This document shows positions 63,237 to 64,000 of a stretch of 64,000 nt of DNA, one piece after another (position 1 is the stretch's first letter; each line of letters opens with the position of its first letter). The position numbers were made by a program, and so were the translations under genes. The stretch comes from Rhodoligotrophos appendicifer (lineage in GTDB: Bacteria > Pseudomonadota > Alphaproteobacteria > Rhizobiales > Im1): contig NZ_VHKL01000001.1 in assembly GCF_007474605.1 (NCBI RefSeq), positions 496,001 through 560,000 on the forward strand. Reading direction: 5' to 3'. The notes below the pieces were generated by a model, which worked only from the letters and a program-made list of their open reading frames with translations, was not told where the DNA came from and did not search any database.

Positions 63237-64000
63237 CTACCAGCCCTGCAGCTCAGTTTTCCTCGGCAATTCGATAGTGGTGACCTTCTCAAGCTTGATG
63301 GTGCCGTTCTTCACCAGGTCCGCCAAGGCACCATCGGTTGCTCCGGTAACGACGGAGCGATAGAGATCGACTTTCGTCGTGGGTCGGTGATCCGTCTTAG
63401 TCCAGGTCGAGGGATTGCAAACGCCTTCGGTCCCGGCTGGCACCCAGTCTGCCTTCTGATACATGCCATCTCGGATCTTGACGCCGGTGACCCCACCGTT
63501 TTTCTCGGCCCAGTCCATGGCTTCCTTCATGTACATGACAGTACAGACGGCAGCCAAGTAGTGGACGGAGCGGTAGGCCTCACCACTCGGGTCAGACATT
63601 TTGGAGACGTCCTTGAACATGGCTAGGCCCGGCGCATCGCCGGTCCACGTCACCGCTGTGCGCACCGGAAACACCACGCCATTGGCAGCCGAACCGGCAG
63701 CCTTCATGGCATCCTCACCCATGCCCCACACGTTGCCTAGAAACTGCACATCGACGCCTGCCGTTTCACAAGCCTTCAGCACCGATATGTTGGAACCGGC
63801 CGTATTGCCAAGATAGGCATAATTTGCACCGGACTGCTTCAGCGTAAGGCACTGAGCCGTATAATCCCCTGGGGTGAGAGCAAAGGTGATGGGCTCAAGA
63901 ACCTCGAAGCCGAGGTCCTTCGCATAGGCCTCTGCCGCTGCCTTGGGCGAATTCGGATAGGGATGATTTGCGCCCATATGCACCCATTTCGGCTTACCCT
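63237..64000 (-). CDS. ABC transporter substrate-binding protein, branched-chain amino-acid (HAAT) type; runs off the right edge
   Basis: The C-terminal 253 residues of a periplasmic-binding-protein fold-I protein (Peripla_BP_6/LivK class). Blocks such as GDYTAQCLTLKQSGANYAY and FLGNVWGMGEDAMKAAG are typical. The signal peptide and first lobe lie beyond base 64000. It is upstream of the LivF-type gene on the same strand. The ligand may be a branched-chain amino acid, amide or aromatic acid. Confidence 0.87.
   Translation of the reverse strand, partial: GKPKWVHMGANHPYPNSPKAAAEAYAKDLGFEVLEPITFALTPGDYTAQCLTLKQSGANYAYLGNTAGSNISVLKACETAGVDVQFLGNVWGMGEDAMKAAGSAANGVVFPVRTAVTWTGDAPGLAMFKDVSKMSDPSGEAYRSVHYLAAVCTVMYMKEAMDWAEKNGGVTGVKIRDGMYQKADWVPAGTEGVCNPSTWTKTDHRPTTKVDLYRSVVTGATDGALADLVKNGTIKLEKVTTIELPRKTELQGW

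Noticed and set aside
1-64000. CRISPR arrays, tRNA or rRNA genes, insertion sequences, replication origins
   Set aside because: None was seen on reading the window; absence is from inspection, not from a dedicated scan.

Overview
The window reads as a chromosomal segment of an alphaproteobacterium, most likely from the Hyphomicrobiales (Rhizobiales) or a close relative. This rests on three things seen together: a ChvI/ChvG pair followed by a short HprK, a mannose-type EIIA and HPr; a DivL-type pseudo-histidine kinase next to a TsaE/AmgK fusion and MurU; and GcrA, HdaA and alphaproteobacterial AddAB. No tRNA, rRNA, CRISPR array, transposase or integrase was recognised.

Layout. 1-4.2 kb: the 5' end of pckA (minus, GTG start), an AhpD-like protein, ndk with a clear terminator, and a large FAD/aminomethyltransferase dehydrogenase. 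4.4-13.3 kb: an accessory block of very large repeat-built proteins of unknown family. Two tandem paralogues (about 1,137 and 1,472 residues) share a ~500-residue N-terminal region and C-terminal modules. A third reading frame (279 residues) looks like the severed C-terminus of the second. This is the most novel part of the window. 13.3-18 kb: a molybdopterin oxidoreductase, then a minus-strand purM-purN-GST operon. 18-26.3 kb: DUF2066 protein, CDP-alcohol phosphatidyltransferase, AI-2E permease, hdaA, ppk, ppx, and a convergent HugZ-like gene. 26.4-31.8 kb: chvI-chvG-hprK-EIIA-HPr and ahcY. 32-43.4 kb: divL, tsaE-amgK, murU, addB, addA, nearly all with overlapping or abutting ends.

43.4-50.1 kb: a complete phosphate regulon, phoR-pstSCAB-phoU-phoB, with Pho-box-like direct repeats before phoR and before pstS and a hairpin between pstS and pstC. 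50.1-54.2 kb: gcrA (minus), then argD-argF-hslO (plus). The gcrA-argD gap holds five GANTC sites, a CtrA-like site, a good sigma-70 promoter and a terminator-like hairpin directly before argD. 54.3-64 kb: mixed metabolism and transport: LLM oxidoreductase, a family-5 solute-binding protein, cbpA-cbpM, an MBL hydrolase, cobF, a VOC protein, an FAD oxidase, a small unknown protein, a second AhpD-like protein, and the end of a branched-chain amino-acid type ABC transporter operon (ATPase and a partial binding protein) that runs off the right edge.

How it fits together. Most of the window is core genome: envelope and nutrient sensing (ChvGI, HprK/EIIA/HPr, PhoRB), cell-cycle control (HdaA, DivL, GcrA), polyphosphate and phosphate handling (Ppk, Ppx, Pst), cell-wall recycling (AmgK, MurU) and DNA repair (AddAB). 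The 9-kb repeat-protein block sits between two unrelated metabolic genes and looks like an accessory insertion. All function statements come from reading the translations by eye; no database search was run.
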